A DNA stretch of 64,000 bases from Blastomussa wellsi (lineage: Eukaryota; Cnidaria; Anthozoa; Scleractinia; Plerogyridae), in assembly GCA_947652115.1 (NCBI GenBank), contig OX393563.1, forward strand, positions 548,016-612,015, read 5' to 3'. The position numbers were made by a program, and so were the translations under genes. The notes below the pieces were generated by a model, which was not told the origin of the DNA, made no database searches, and saw only the letters and a program-made list of their open reading frames with translations. How positions within the stretch are numbered: the stretch's first letter is position 1; each line of letters opens with the position of its first letter. Below, piece after piece: positions 49,801 to 62,442 of this stretch.

Positions 49801-50876
49801 AATCGAAATAAGAAACATTCTTTGGAAAGTGACTACTCCGTCCATGTGAAATCTACTATTTGATAAGGGATCGTTTGGTTTGCCCCTTGGCATATATGAT
49901 CAAATCTGGGAAGTTCCTTTTGAGGGCATTTCTTTACCCAAGTGGGATTTTATAGCGGTGAGAAACTGAAGGTACCTTTGTCTCAGCAAGGAATTTTAAA
50001 TTATCGGAAATTAAATTTCGGCAGCAATGTAAAGTATTCGTATAAGACATAATATATTCAATAAAAGGAATTTCTGAACGTGATCACTCGGAGTAAGGGA
50101 ATATAAAAGATGAATAGGCGAGATTCGAAATCCCCGTAATTTTTTTGGTATATTTTATTCCTCAGCCACGGAATGTTTAAAAGAAAAGCTTTTTAATCTT
50201 CTCAACAAATTTGAGACTATACAGAGTTTAAACAGTTTATTTTATAATTTGTAACCATTCTATGTTTTATGTTATCGTATAAACAAAACTGCGCCATTTT
50301 CACGAAGGCTTGTCACAACGTGGTTAGAGATCAGCAGGTTTGTCCCCCTCTCAGGACACGTGACCGCTTTATTTCCTTTAAACACTGAGCAGATTTGATT
50401 TGTCTGAGTTTGAATGAGCGTCAATGGGAGATATGTGTCTTAATGTATGAAACTCGAATTTTATTTGTTCTTTGATAATAAAGAAACATTTTGGATATCG
50501 TTCTAGATTTTGATTTATCCATCGTTACATATTGTTTGTTATTTACACATTTGACTCCTCCTATTTGTTACATAATATCAGTTAATCCCTTTTTTTTTAT
50601 TTAGATGTGTAAGACTTGACGAACCATCATCTACACGCAATACGTCCAATACCACATTTGTTGCACCAATGGCGCACATTTGTATTATCCAATATATAAA
50701 TTACATATAAAAATTACCTAATGCATTTATCGTAGTTAAATCTTCCCATAAATTGCCGTTGGCATAGTCACGGATATAGGTTAAGAATAATCTTTATCAA
50801 AGTCATTATAGTAATTTTTATCGAGTGTAGCACTGTATTGCATAAAGCGACCAAACCAGGATTATTCGCCATAATT
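46823..50876. other. Non-coding intergenic stretch
   Basis: About 4 kb with no recognisable gene. The 3' UTR of gene 5 and of the receptor on the minus strand should lie at its two ends. No clear repeat family was recognised. Confidence 0.4.
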
Positions 50877-51776
50877 TTACGACTCCAAGGATCTTTCCCG
50901 CCGTTGAGGTCTTCCTTTCCACAATTCTCTTAAACCAGCTCTGTATTTTGCACTTTGAAATATGTAGACAACTGGATTTACAAAACAGCTTATGTAAACA
51001 AGTATATACGACAATTTATACAGTATGCTTTTGGTTGAAATATTGACCACTGAAACGATAATGAATGGAAGAAAAAATACGAAAAACAAGACTGTTACTG
51101 TCATTAAAATTGTTATTATTTTTTGTTTGTCTTTAATGTCCTTCTCAGAGCTGTTTTCATTTGTAGGTGGAAGTATCTTTCCGAAATAAAGAGCTTTCAC
51201 GATTTGAAAATAGCAGAAAACCATGATTGAAAGTGAGATACTAAATGTTGTTGCTAGAATTGCCCAGTACACTGTAGACGAACTGCCTTTCCAATCCATG
51301 TGGCAGTTCTTGACTTCGTCCACATATTTCTGTTCGACAAATAAAGGCAGGACAAATGCGATGGAAAATCCCCAAATTAGACAAATTGCAATGGCCACAC
51401 GCCGCTTGTCGAGTTTCAAATGTAAATCCATGGGTCGTAACAAAGCATTGTACCTTTCAACTGAAATAAGTGTAAGTGTCAGACCTGAGACTAATAAAGC
51501 GACGCCAGCAATGTGATGCATGGTTACAAACTTGCACAAAAAGCTGCCGAGTCTTCCACTAGGATGCTCAAAGAAAGGGAGAATGATGCCCGACACACAA
51601 AACATCAGAGAAATGATATCAGAAACAGCTACGTTGGCCAAGAGAAAATTAGTAGTTGTATACATGGAGCGATGTTTTCTTACCACAATAATGAATAAAG
51701 AATTTCCCAAAATTCCAGCTAGAACAATAAGAATGTAAAAAGGGAGAAGAGCAAGATCCACTCTATCAGTTTCCAT
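50877..51776 (-). CDS. Class A (rhodopsin-like) G-protein-coupled receptor, intronless
   Basis: A single open frame of 299 residues with seven hydrophobic segments: about 9-31, 42-68, 82-106, 127-148, 169-194, 219-244 and 254-274. Class A landmarks are present: N25 in GNSLF (TM1), D53 in ANVAVSD (TM2), C81 and C158 for the disulfide, E107-R108-Y109 in place of DRY, W135 (TM4), P237 (TM6) and NPVVY at 267-271 (TM7). The TM6 CWxP motif is changed to FFLP. The N-terminus is very short and the tail basic. This fits the peptide- or amine-type receptors that are abundant and often intronless in cnidarians; the ligand cannot be told. It sits at the plasma membrane and would signal through a heterotrimeric G protein. 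No splice signals are needed for the frame. Confidence 0.93.
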   Translation of the reverse strand: METDRVDLALLPFYILIVLAGILGNSLFIIVVRKHRSMYTTTNFLLANVAVSDIISLMFCVSGIILPFFEHPSGRLGSFLCKFVTMHHIAGVALLVSGLTLTLISVERYNALLRPMDLHLKLDKRRVAIAICLIWGFSIAFVLPLFVEQKYVDEVKNCHMDWKGSSSTVYWAILATTFSISLSIMVFCYFQIVKALYFGKILPPTNENSSEKDIKDKQKIITILMTVTVLFFVFFLPFIIVSVVNISTKSILYKLSYILVYISCFVNPVVYIFQSAKYRAGLRELWKGRPQRRERSLES

Positions 51777-54700
51777 CTTTCAATGTTTTACCGAGCAGAC
51801 TGAGGGTGCTTGTCAAGGGCTGTGTATAATCCCCGCTTTCTGCTTCCAATCACAAGTTGAATACAAGAGAAATCAGCAGATGGGGCTCAGTTGCTCGTCA
51901 AGCGCTTTGCAAACACGGAGCACATAAATTGATCTTTCGTTTCAATCAGAAAACTGACTTTTATTCTATAGAATGATTATGCAAAACACCAGTTCAATTT
52001 GTGGCAACTTTTTGAGTTCATTTGCATAACAAAACTCAGAGTGATTTTCTGGGTCTGTGAAGCTTATAAACAAGGTGCGTGTGTTAATACCTATCACCAA
52101 TATAGCCATTCGGATTTTGACTGATTGCTTCAATCTTGTTGATCGGACAGATGGTTCCGATGTATTTTCATTTATTTTGTATATATAAGAAACTGATAAA
52201 CCGAATAATTGAATATTAATTTATGTCATCCCTTGAGAAACTTGATCTGTTAAAAGTATCTACATATGATAGAGTAAAATAATTATTTTGATGAGAATTT
52301 GGAACAACCAAATTGCGCCAAGACTCCGGTGATCTGCTCATTTTCCGTTTGCTGTGCGATCATCATTATTTTTTTAATTTCACATTGTCATATCACTGAC
52401 GACGCGAAAATTGATTAAGCCTCCGAATAAAAAGAACACAGTAGATACAAGATGGAGCTATATTTAGGTAAAGATGGCGAAATTATTAATGGGATCTTAG
52501 GACTTTTGCCGTATTTTGCTGCAGTCATTATTGAGCACATTTGAAGTTAAATTCACTTTGAATCAATATTTTAAGAATCTTGTAAAGGGAGGAATTAAAA
52601 TAGGAACTGATGATCGATCCGGATGTGTATTTTTAATACAAACTTGCAAATGCTCCTGCAAACTAATGCTTCTTTCTATTTTCAAGGGCATTGGAAAGAT
52701 AAGCCGCTGGAAGAGAAAAAAAATTCACCGACGCATTTTAATTTGGACTAGCAAAGAGCAGCTGTTTGAATTGAAAACATGTAAAACTTGGCTGAACCCC
52801 GAGGGGGAGGGGTACTGCCTTAAATTTCGGACAGGTGTGTACCGCGAAGGGTCGTAAACCCTGACCCTATTTCGTGATAAAGAAAACCGAATTTGATATC
52901 CTATTTAAGGCCCAAACTCCAAAAATGACACCCTATTTACGGAAAAACGAAAACTAAAAAAGTTATGAACTTCTCAGCCTTATTTCGTTCCTGCAACGTT
53001 AATAGATTGTTCAGTTTGAATAGACCGTTTCTTTTTCGTTTCACTTGCCGTTTACGCACTGCAATTTTAAACGATGCAGTTTCAATACCTTATCTAAGGG
53101 CACACACCTATGTAGCCCATATATGGGAGTACCGGGGGGACCTGAACCTGAAGTCTTACAAAAAAGGCTTTTTAAAAGAAAGAGTATACAAACACAAACC
53201 AGCTAAGGCTGAATCAAACATCCGGGTACTGCGCTTGCCCGTTCAAAGTAGAAACAAATTGTTAAAATTGACCAATCAAATTCAGTGACAGCAAACAGGA
53301 TGCCAAAAAGAACATTTTGAAAAGTAGGAAGAAGAAAGGCTGTCGCATATACAGGACACGATATTGCTCACGACCCAAGAGTTCTGCTTCCAAGAAATCC
53401 TTAACTGTAAAGCCGGATTTGGTCTGGCTAATGCCCATCGTTTCCGAATGCAGGGCGAACGGCTTTAATTATCTAAATTACCGATCAGCAAACCACTTAC
53501 TTGAGGGCAGTAAACGTTTGTAAACAAATGCTCAAGATTAAAGATATGACTAACTGCTAACAACAAGATTATCAAAACGACCTCTGCTTACCGACCTTTT
53601 CTAAGCAGATTTCACTGGCTGGAGAATACCCGCGAACTAGCGAGAAACCATTGAATTAAGCAGTCAATATCGAAATCACTAGTAAATACATATATGCGGC
53701 AGGCCTTAAGCATGGCAGCGCCTGATCCAATAAAACTAAATGATCAGGAAGTTAGGATTACTCTCAGGTTGGATTACTTTGTCAGAAACGTAATACTGTT
53801 TCTGTGAAGTCGCATCCTTAAATTGCACGCGAAAAGTATTTTATTCTTTGATTAGTTCTGTTCGTTTCAAATTCGTTGTTTGGTACAAGGTTGCCCAGCA
53901 CAGTCAACTTCTCTCACTCAAAGTCACAGATGCTTTTCTACCAAAGCATAAAAACCCAATATATCTTACTCAAGTATGTGTTATTGTTATTGTTCGTCAT
54001 GGCATCAGTCTGTGGATTATATCAAGTCTCGGTTGTCCACAATTAACGTCATTTGATAACGGTGTTGCTGATATTTTTCATACTTTGAGTGAAAATCACA
54101 AGACAAGAAAATTGAAATATAGCATACAATTGCAAGGCACCAAAACTTGCTTGATCTTGGAAAAACCGCAAAAATGTAAAGCTCGGACATCGTGTGTAAG
54201 TTAATTTGGACATTTAATCATTATAAGACCATCTGTAAATTAACTCTTCGTGGGGGAATTTTCACACTGTACACTCAAATCATTCATCATCTAAAAGGCT
54301 TGAATTGTAATAAAAGTCTTATGGTCAAGAGGACAGGAATGCGGTCAGTGAAAGCAAAACTTCTATTCTAATAAAAACACTTTAAAAAGCTGTGTCTACA
54401 ATGTGTAGGAAATAGTCATGCAAGCAATTCAAGAATTTTATACTATTTTTTCTCTGCATTGTCTGAAATATAGCTACAGTAGTACAGGAAATACGATAAT
54501 TAAGCAATTGTCGGGTTTAAACAAGCTTGACATTTAATTTGTTGAACTAATACCAAATCTCGAAAGACTTTGAATAGCATTCGTTTAGGTCCTCACGCAA
54601 CCGTTCAGACCTTTAAGTTTATAAGACAGCTTTTTTAACTTATGCACTTATTTCTCCTTGAAGAACTGATAAAAATCGACTACGTTTTCAGTTAATAACA

Positions 54701-54825
54701 ATGAAGATTTCCAAGGGAAAGCAGTTGGAAGTCAGGTGTTCAAAAACCGGAGACCGCCGTATGGGTAATATCATATTTACCCAATCAAATATTTGATGAT
54801 ATAATTAGCTATCCGTCAAATTGAC
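51777..54825. other. Non-coding intergenic stretch with one dispersed repeat
   Basis: Contains the receptor's upstream side and a repeat at 52795-53140. ORFs at 52516, 52965, 53317 and 53848 have no recognisable domain. A poly-A-like run is at 52720. Confidence 0.45.
52795..53140. repeat. Dispersed repeat with GGGGTACT-type inverted ends
   Basis: The left end CCCCGAGGGGGAGGGGTACT and the right end, whose reverse complement is GGTCCCCCCGGTACTCCCAT, are similar and inverted. The interior has CCCTATTT and ACACCCTATTTACGG motifs. A patch of the same type is at about 29970-30060. Confidence 0.5.
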
Positions 54826-54976
54826 CGCTTATATTTCTCTGTTTACAGTTAGCTCAACATTTACCGGCTCTTTGTTTCCTTAAGTGGAAACATGCGAAGG
54901 TTATCAGACATACCCTAATTGGCTGTCAAAGAGATTAATAGTGTCCGGATGTTGGTATCACAATATTTAGCAGCTA
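54826..54976 (+). promoter_or_regulatory. Conserved upstream cassette of homeobox gene 6
   Basis: CGCTTATAT, CTGTTTACAGTTAG, CATTTACCGGCTCTTTG, AGTGGAAA, CCTAATTGGCTGTCAAA, GATTA, GTGTCCGGATGTTGGTATCA and ATATTTAGCAGCTA run over 150 bases, the same length as in gene 2. It ends 77 bases before the ATG. The flanks before and after are not visibly alike, so the conserved block stands out. Confidence 0.85.
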
Positions 54977-55053
54977 CGAATGGTTGTTGATTTTATTACT
55001 CTCCCGGGGAGGTTATTGTCAAACGTTCTTCGCTCACTGAACAACACAAGTCG

Positions 55054-55796
<743 letters not shown>

Positions 55797-55861
55797 CAAC
55801 AGTTATATGCCTGTATTTTTACTTCATTGGGTAAACCTTATACCTTTGGAAACAATTTATA

Positions 55862-55867
55862 AATAAA
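55862..55867 (+). promoter_or_regulatory. Polyadenylation signal candidate of homeobox gene 6
   Basis: AATAAA in TTTATAAATAAAAGTAG, close to the stop codon. A very short 3' UTR would result. Confidence 0.5.
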
Positions 55868-58179
55868 AGTAGTGATAAAGCTCACCGCGAATAGGTAAAT
55901 ACGTTCGGGAGATGTTATGCAAGAAGGAATTTCGTGCGGATAGGTTGGGCGTGCAAGTTTACACGATCAACGCACTTTCGTACATTCCAGTCCTTAAAAT
56001 TTGCTGAGTAATGTGTGAATTATAAACAAACTGAACTTGCCAAAAGCTCAAATTGGATTTGGGAATAAACATGACGTTATGACGTGCGAAAAAAATTCCC
56101 ACTCACCATCCAAAAGGATGAGGGTCATCAAGATGTTGACGGAATGGTGGCCGCAGTTGTGAGATCAACGCCTTTTCGTGGGTTTGGGCGGAAATCGTGA
56201 ATTTCTGGACATATTTCGAATGAAAAGCAAAACGGGACATTTCTTTGCAGGTATTCAATGCAAATTTACTGAATAATAGAACCCAGTTTTATATACAATT
56301 TACCCGTTTACAGCTAGCAGTAAACAAGGCCCAAACGTTCTGTTGTTTTCGAGTGATTTATTAAATTCCAGCAGCAATAGACGGACTACTTTAAACACAC
56401 TAGTGTTTTATGCTGCTTGTACTTTTTCTTGTAGTGTCTGCCTTGTTCCTTTCTAATTTTGCCCCTGTGTAAAACTGTTATAGCGATATATAGTACAATA
56501 TCTCTGTTTGTTTGCAAAACGTGATATTGATAATGACCTGATTTAGTTTGGTTGATCTATTACGTTGCGACGAAAATGAAATTAGGGTCTAATTTTTATG
56601 ATCAGGCAATTTTATATTTTACCAAATAATAAATTTAATTTTCTTATATTAGCAACTACTATTATCAATCGCCCTTTTACGGGTATGTTTATAAATAACC
56701 TTACTGTTAACAAGGTGAATATAACTGATATTTTTCTGATCGACGTCCGTTTTCTTAATTTGTTATTTGTTTTCTTTTTACTTGTTGCATTTTGCCTTTC
56801 TTGTTTTCGTGGTATGTATGCTGTCGTGGCGAACATTGCGACAGAAGTACTTGTACACCTTCAATTAACACTATGAAACGAGATGAAGGTCTCGAGTGAC
56901 TTGTTAAACACTCGCTCGTGGATGCACGCATATTCAATGTATCTCATTTAGCGGAAAAAAGAAAATCTAATGAAGAAAAGCATAGCTCAGCTAACCTAAT
57001 GAAGAATTAAATTGAGAACATTTCCTGTTTCGGGAAAAACAACTTTTTATCGTTTATCTGGTACGAGTTTCTGCAGCAAGGAACTGAGATAGGTAGCCGA
57101 GAACTTTCAAATGCTTTTTCAAGCAATCAGGCATGCAAAGCAGATGAGTCATAGATCACTGCTGAGTGAGTGTCCACAGCTACACGTTAGTTGAAAAGCA
57201 ACCAGTATAAGGCAATGAAAGCAAGCATTCACATTTCATAGCCTGTCGGGTTGTTTCGTTCGGAATACCTCAGCTAATACATTTTGAAAGTATTATACGC
57301 AATTACAACACACGGAGGAACATTTTAGCCAAAAAAGTTTTCAGACTTTCCAATGATCATGAACACACTGGGAAGAGTCCTTCGGTTGTAAGTTTTCTTA
57401 ATAATTTAGAAAATAAAGCATTAAAGATTCTCTATGTGTGTCACCACAACTAAACTATATCTAAATAATGAACAAGACACACCGCCAAACTGGTACAGGG
57501 TACTTAAAAATAAGAGACGAGCAATGTCAAACATATCATATCATATCAAGAATATTCAATATAAATTGAGTCTAGAAAAAGTATTATATTTGTCGATCAG
57601 CAGAAGGGACAGTGATGACCTACACGAGGCAATTTCATGAGCGAATTTATGTAAGGCTCAGAGATTTCAATGAGCGATTGAGAGATTTCTATGCACGAAT
57701 TTATGTAAGGCTAAGAGATACGGTGTTTCTAAAGTGATACATCACATTTGAATGCCTGGAATAATTGAGAAATGCTTCCTTCGTTTGTCATTGCTATCAC
57801 ATTCTTTTACGCAAGAAATTTGAAAAAAGCTCGAGAAAAGGGAAAGAACAAACCCCAGCAAAACAATAATTGATTTCTCAGCCTGCCGTTTGGCGATTTA
57901 TGGGCAAAGTCTAACTATAAGTATACATCTCAACAATTTTTGCGGCTGAAAGCTCTTTGATTTCCAAGACAAAGGGCTGGCTCTCTAAAGCAAAGGAATT
58001 GTGTGAGTAATATGCAACTTTCCAGAGAGCGTCAAGAAGAGTTAAATATCAGTCAGAAACTAAACGTTAATGAGAACTCTCCTTTTAAATAGTGACGAGC
58101 GCAGCATTACTTTAGAAATAGAGGGGGTAAGTTTCAAAAGAAACTGTAGTGCTGCGTCGGTGGGAAGTATAACAATATA
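55868..58179. other. Non-coding intergenic stretch
   Basis: No gene recognised. A short direct repeat CGAATTTATGTAAGGCT recurs 53 bases apart at about 57641 and 57694. ORFs at 56598 and 57434 are AT-rich and domain-free. Confidence 0.45.
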
Positions 58180-58285
58180 ATTTGATTTTATCAACTGGGT
58201 TGATAATGTGAATTGGCCACCGTAAAGAGATTCAAGAGCTGACGTTTCGAGCGTTAGCCCTTCGTCGGAGCGAATCCTTTAGAAA
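58180..58285 (+). mobile_element. Penelope-like element terminal fragment
   Basis: ATCAACTGGGTTGATAATGT, then GAGCTGACGTTTCGAGCGTT and AGCCCTTCGTCGGAGCG, match the terminal region style of Penelope-like elements (from memory). No coding part is attached. Confidence 0.6.
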
Positions 58286-59849
58286 TCCTGATACGCTTTT
58301 GTAAACATACTTTTGTTCAAAGGAAAAAAACAGTGCTCAATAAAAATAACCACTGTTTTGTTCAACTATCAGACTGATCACGTACACTTTCCATTCTTGT
58401 TTTTTTCAAATTCCAATTTGATAGCTGTCGCAATTAGCAAAAGAAATATTTCAAAGTAAAGGATTCTGGTTGTTGTAATCAAATGACGCCACAGCGCCCC
58501 ACTCTCTGTGCCCGCCCCGCCCAGTATATGGAGGGGATTAAGGACATCACCTCAATATAATCAAATTAAAATTCCAGGATGGTTAGTGCGTTTTATAACA
58601 GACAAACAAAACAGTTAAACCTAATGACATAATCAGGATAACATTGGCTGTGTGCCACCTGTTTGTAATGACATGTGAAAATTTCCAAAAACAGAGAAAA
58701 TGACTGAAACTTAGTAGTTCTAAAAACTGTATTTTAACCGAAAGCTCGTAAGCTAAGGGTAGTAGCTTATATATAAGTTAAGAGTAGTAGCATAAATTCA
58801 CTTAGGGTATCAAAAACAGTAGGCCGATAAACACATTCAATTCATTTTTACTGAATATTTTAACATTGCTTTTTTAATTACACCTGTTTAACCTTGCAAA
58901 TATCCGTTGTTTCTTACTCTATTGCCTTAAACAGGGAGGGAAATTAAACGCATATGAATAAATTGGAGACGAAGTTGTTTTTATTAGCGATACAACGAAC
59001 AATCAGTCATAATTCATAAGACATGTAACACACATGGAGTAGCATCTGTAGTCTCTGTTATAAGCACATTGTATTCCCCTTCAATTGTCAATATTGAACC
59101 AGTTTACCTTTAAAGTACATCTGGAAAACCAGCTTCACATTTAAACTTCGTGAATAATGCCTCTATTTTCAAACCAATGCAAAAAATAATCAAGAAATAT
59201 GAAAAACTCCCCAAGTCATGAAACAATGTGTCAGCACCTGAACCTACTCATTGTGAAAATTTATTAAAAAGTAAATTTCTGCAGGAAAACAGCGTATGTC
59301 AGGGTTTTCGGTAACATTTGAAACTACCGGATTCATAAATTAAGCAAGCGGACATCACACTTAAAAAAATAGTATTTCGTGTGAACCATCGGACGTTTCT
59401 ACCGGACTTTTCATTTCAAACAACCGGACGTTACGTCCGGCCTCCGGCCTCAAACGAAACCCCTGGTATGTACTATATAGTAACTATAGCTAATATGAGA
59501 GGAGCATATTGGTAAAAACATCATATTAACATTTTGACATTTGACATTAACAGACGTGTTGCTGAGTTTCGAGAGCTGCCATCAAACTTTCTAAAACCTG
59601 TAATTGTTCTAACTTCTTTTTAGGCATCGTTTGAAGTATATTCTAAACAATTTTTCTTTTTTTGCTTCTATAGAAATAATATTTTCTTTCTATGCTTCTA
59701 GTAATAATATTTTTGTTTTTCAATTGGATTAATTCCTAAATTTACAAAAATGGCGTTTGCAAATATCACCCACTAGGAACATACTAAATATCCATTAGGC
59801 CTTGCGAAACGAAAAAAAATGCGCTATGGCGACATGCCTGTTATTAAAT
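58286..59849. other. Non-coding stretch with a possible small foldback at about 59293-59470
   Basis: CAGGGTTTTCGG at 59298 and CGAAACCCCTGG at 59456 are roughly inverted and enclose ACCGGACGTT-type repeats, so a small non-autonomous element is possible. No gene seen. Confidence 0.4.
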
Positions 59850-60160
59850 AAACTAAATGCCCGGCAGTCAGAAATTTCCACAGAATTTCCACCGAAAGGC
59901 TCTTTCAAACTTCTCCAAAGTATTAGATGTTCTTATGAACTGTAGAGCGATTCCAAAAATTCTTTTTGTTTCCTGGATGACGAAATATCCGAACTTGGGC
60001 AAACTATACAATTAACTGCTATGTAGCTCCATGTACTCGACACTATAATTGCAGAATTCCGTCAGAAAGCCACGCTAAAACATATGGTTGATTGAAAATG
60101 CTATGCGATTCTGAAAATATTGTGGTTTTGTAGTGGACGAATTTTCCGAGCTTAGTTGAG
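59850..60160 (+). repeat. Dispersed repeat, unit A (plus orientation)
   Basis: AAATGCCCGGCAGTCAGAAA, TTTCCACAGAATTTCCACCG, AAGGCTCTTTCAAAC, then TGAACTGTAGAGCGATT, ATATCCGAACTTGGGCA and GTGGTTTTGTAGTGGACGAA. A partial direct copy is at 60900-60985 and an inverted copy at 61925-62310. Confidence 0.75.
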
Positions 60161-60163
60161 ATT

Positions 60164-60167
<4 letters not shown>

Positions 60168-60198
<31 letters not shown>

Positions 60199-60200
60199 TT
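60168..60200. repeat. (AAT)n microsatellite
   Basis: About ten AAT triplets within repeat unit A debris. Confidence 0.95.
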
Positions 60201-60607
60201 TTATAAATAATAAATTTTATTAAAATCTCATCAGAAAACCTATTTACAAATCATCAAATTTTTAAAAACATTCAAAATAATCACATAATCATTGCAATCA
60301 GTTATTTAAAATGACCAACTCTCAATAAAAGTAATAGTTAAAACTTCACAACAAATCAGTTACAAGATTAAGAAGGCTAAAAGAAATCACAACAATAAAA
60401 AGTATTCGATAGATCATCAGAAATATATGTATAAAAATTATAGGACCTAGATTTTGGCAAGGCATCTATCTAATTCAAAGTCCGCTTCACGAACATCATT
60501 ACTTCTGATTGCTCTTTTGACTGTTCTTGACCCTCTAAGACAGAGTAGAGCTGACCTAAGGATGGCAAAGGAGACTTTAGAACGTAGCCACGGTGGTGGC
60601 ATAGTCC

Positions 60608-60643
60608 TCTCCTTTCTTCGCTGCGAGTAGCGAAGAAAGGAGA
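60608..60643. repeat. Perfect 15-bp hairpin
   Basis: TCTCCTTTCTTCGCT and AGCGAAGAAAGGAGA are exact reverse complements separated by GCGAGT. Confidence 0.95.
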
Positions 60644-60899
60644 TATGTATAGCGAAAATTCCATATTAACATGATCACAAGCGCTTCACATTCTATCTTG
60701 TTCGACGCCTGCTTAACATACTCATAGCTCCTCAGTAACGATAAACTTTTAATTTGTAACCTAACCCTAACCCAATTAAATTGAATTAAACACGGAGTTC
60801 GGGTCAACACGTCCGCCCTTCATTAATATTATCAAATGGCATGTGTAAAGAGTGTAACATAAACGTTCTCAGCACTGAAACATTTCAGGCTTCTGGGCA

Positions 60900-60985
60900 C
60901 GGTTTCAAACAGATTAAATACCCTACAGTTAAGAATTTTCACAGAATATTCATTGAAAGGTTCTTTCAAACTGCCAAACAACCAT
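60900..60985 (+). repeat. Dispersed repeat, unit A partial direct copy
   Basis: GATTAAATACCCTACAGTTA, TTTTCACAGAATATTCATTG and AAAGGTTCTTTCAAAC match unit A at 59850 with scattered changes. Confidence 0.65.
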
Positions 60986-61170
60986 CAAATACTCTCAATA
61001 GGTTTGAATGAGGCATTCTGTCGCAATTAGGTGAATGATTCTGACTACCGGCTTGGCATATAGTTTATTTGAGACCCTGAAGTTCGAAATCTAGTACTTA
61101 ACAATTACTCCACGAGCGCGTGGTAAAATGAGATGGTAGATAGCCAACGAGGCGCGTAGCGCAGAGTTGG

Positions 61171-61310
61171 CTATAACCATCTCATATCCAGCAAGCACGA
61201 GTGGAATAGCCGTTTTATTAAAAACGCCCAAAAAATATTGTACAAACATTACGAAAAATGCATTCTTTTCCGCGTACACGTACCATATTTGTAGGTCAAT
61301 GGTATATGAG
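61171..61310 (+). repeat. Dispersed repeat, related to 7315-7453
   Basis: CTATAACCATCTCATATCCA, CAAGCACGAGTGGAATAG, CGCGTACACGTACCATATTT match the copy at 7.3 kb. The flanks CTCATATACCATTG and ATGGTATATGAGCTC at 61300-61325 form a small palindrome. Confidence 0.75.
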
Positions 61311-61757
61311 CTCATATACCATTGCTTCTAAACCAATCAAAATTCAGGAAATGCAATATACCAGAGCTAGTTTTTAATAAATAGTAATATATAATTAAAT
61401 TCTATAGAATGTTACCATAATATTCTCCTCGCATTCACCAGAACGAGGTTTTTTTGGTCTTAGGATATTTGGTCTTACTAAATGGCAAGGAAATCCGAGC
61501 GTTCTGATTGGTTCTTTCTTGGTCGGGATTTTGCCTTGCCGACCGTTTCTATGGAAACGGTCCTAAGGCGCGTATTTTTTCGTAAGTTGGATAATTTAAA
61601 ATTTGCAAGCTAGAACTGTGGAAATAAAGCGTATATAAATACTTTAATTAAAAAAGTTTTTAAAATCGTGATACCTTGTTCTTTCTGAGTTGTTCGCTGC
61701 GTCAAAACAAGTTACGACGGAAAACCTCTGAATTAAAGAGTGCCATATAATAAACTA

Positions 61758-61899
61758 CTTACTAACCTAGCTTGCTCGAGCCGTACTGGGGAATATTGGC
61801 CCTCGGTCGTTTTTTGTATGGACCTCGCTACGCTCGGTCCGTATAGCCACGACTTCGTGCCAATATTTCCCAGTACGGCCCTCGCGCTCGGTTAGTAAG
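61758..61899. mobile_element. Short foldback element
   Basis: The left arm CTTACTAACCTAGCTTGCTC, GAGCCGTACTGGGGAATATT, GGC pairs with the right arm, whose reverse complement reads CTTACTAACCGAGCGCGAGG, GCCGTACTGGGAAATATTGG, C. The centre CTCGCTACGCTCGGTCC is also inverted-repeat rich. Confidence 0.8.
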
Positions 61900-61924
61900 A
61901 GGTTAATATTTCGTCAACTGGAAA

Positions 61925-62310
61925 ATAAACATAATTTTTGGAATCACTTTATATTTCCAAAGAAACATGACTAATACTTTCGAGAAATAGAAATAAATAA
62001 AAGTTTGAAAAGGCTTTTCAGTGGAAATTCTTTGAAAATGACTGTCGGGCATTTAATCTGTTGTCGAAAACCTAGCTAAAAATTCGTCCACTACAAAACC
62101 ATAATATTTTTTTTAAAATCGCTTAGTTCAGCCATCATATATACTATGCTACCAATAGGTTTTAGCGAGGCTTTCAATTCTGCTTCCGTCAGAATTGAAA
62201 GCCACGATAAAACCTATTCTACAATATTTCTAAATGCCGTTGCAGGCCAGTATTATAGCTTGCCTAAGTTCGGATAGTTCGTCTTCTAGAAAATCGCTCT
62301 ACATTTCATG
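61925..62310 (-). repeat. Dispersed repeat, unit A inverted copy
   Basis: The reverse complement holds TGTAGAGCGATT, CTATCCGAACTTAGGCAAGC, then TTTTGTAGTGGACGAATTTT, then AAATGCCCGACAGTCATTTT and AGAATTTCCACTGAAAAGCC. These match unit A in inverted orientation, about 2 kb from the plus copy. Confidence 0.7.
62154..62218. repeat. Strong hairpin, 29-bp arms, 7-base loop
   Basis: AATAGGTTTTAGCGAGGCTT...CAATTCTG pairs with CAGAATTG...GCCACGATAAAACCTATT with about two mismatches; the loop is CTTCCGT. Confidence 0.9.
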
Positions 62311-62360
62311 GATCGAGAGAGAAAATGAAGTCATATACTCACTAGTTTATTTTTGCGATG

Positions 62361-62442
62361 TGTGAACCCAGCTGATTAGTATGCAGCACGAGCTTTCAGA
62401 AGCAAGTTGCTGTTCTGCATACCAAATTAGCTGGGTTCACAG
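62361..62442. repeat. Imperfect hairpin
   Basis: TGTGAACCCAGCTGATTAGT, ATGCAGCACGAGCTT pairs with AAGCAAGTTGCTGTTCTGCA, TACCAAATTAGCTGGGTTCA, CA with a few bulges. It lies 140 bases after the previous hairpin. Confidence 0.85.
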
